Of a DNA stretch of 60,000 bases, positions 59,800 to 60,000 are shown in pieces (positions within the stretch are counted from its first letter, which is position 1; the number at the start of each line of letters is the position of its first letter). The DNA lies in contig NMRA01000060.1 in NCBI GenBank assembly GCA_002633005.1, positions 291,472 to 351,471 on the forward strand, written 5' to 3'. This stretch comes from Phoronis australis (Eukaryota; Phoronida; Phoronidae). The notes below the pieces were generated by a model. The model was not told the origin of the DNA and did not search any database. It saw nothing but the letters and a program-made list of their open reading frames with translations. The translations under genes were made by a program, and so were the position numbers.

Positions 59800-60000
59800 C
59801 CTCACATGCAGTATCAAGCTCATGCAACTTGCCCCTCTCGGAAACGAAAAGAAATACAGTTTGTGAGAAGAGAACGAGGGTTTGTGAGAGCAGACTTCTA
59901 CTTAAGCAAGAAAAGAACTGCGTTCATGAGAATGCCCTTGTGAAAAAGGCTGTCTCACCTGTTAGTAGTGCGGGGGAAAATTTTCTTCAATTTTTATGCG
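59800..60000. other. No gene recognised
   Basis: The right edge has an open frame (59656-59943) that runs through the MITE and shows no recognised domain. Confidence 0.4.

Overview
This is nuclear DNA from a metazoan. It is AT-rich and intron-rich, and it carries many small non-autonomous transposons and tandem duplications. The two protein-coding genes I can reconstruct are animal genes with normal GT-AG introns. They differ enough from vertebrate relatives to suggest a marine invertebrate, perhaps a non-vertebrate deuterostome, but I cannot name the species. There is no sign of bacterial or organellar organisation.

Left part (about 0.66-9.8 kb, minus strand): a gene for a secreted or cell-surface immunoglobulin-domain protein. 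It has a signal-peptide exon (8296-8377), a small linker exon (7528-7590), two exons making one I-set Ig domain (4052-4154 and 3656-3867), and two exons making a second Ig-like domain (about 2763-2994 and 789-941). The domain pair resembles Ig1-Ig2 of the L1/neuroglian cell-adhesion family. Reading through the last donor gives a quick stop (745-747) and an AATAAA (662-667), so the gene may end here in a short secreted form, or continue off the left edge. The upstream boundary of the fifth exon could not be resolved. A 260-bp tandem duplication in the adjacent intron copied part of the fourth exon.

Middle (about 9.9-41.2 kb): no convincing genes. It holds a 19-bp satellite inside a 385-bp duplication, several near-identical duplications meeting at single N characters, a palindrome of about 660 bp, a second 450-bp inverted repeat with mirrored His/Thr-rich ORFs, a cluster of CGAAGTTTCG-type palindromes, and several MITE families.

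Right part (41.2-59.6 kb, plus strand): a complete 13-exon gene for a TTC39C orthologue (TTC39/IML2 tetratricopeptide family, 605 residues). All 12 introns are in phase. The 3' UTR is about 2 kb, has a 40-bp minisatellite and ends near an AATAAA at 59621. Its introns carry hairpin MITEs, a foldback element and older repeats.

The two genes lie on opposite strands, with their 5' ends facing each other across about 31 kb of repeat-rich DNA. Nothing in the sequence links their functions. Coordinates were read by eye. Exon edges for TTC39C are firm; repeat edges are approximate.
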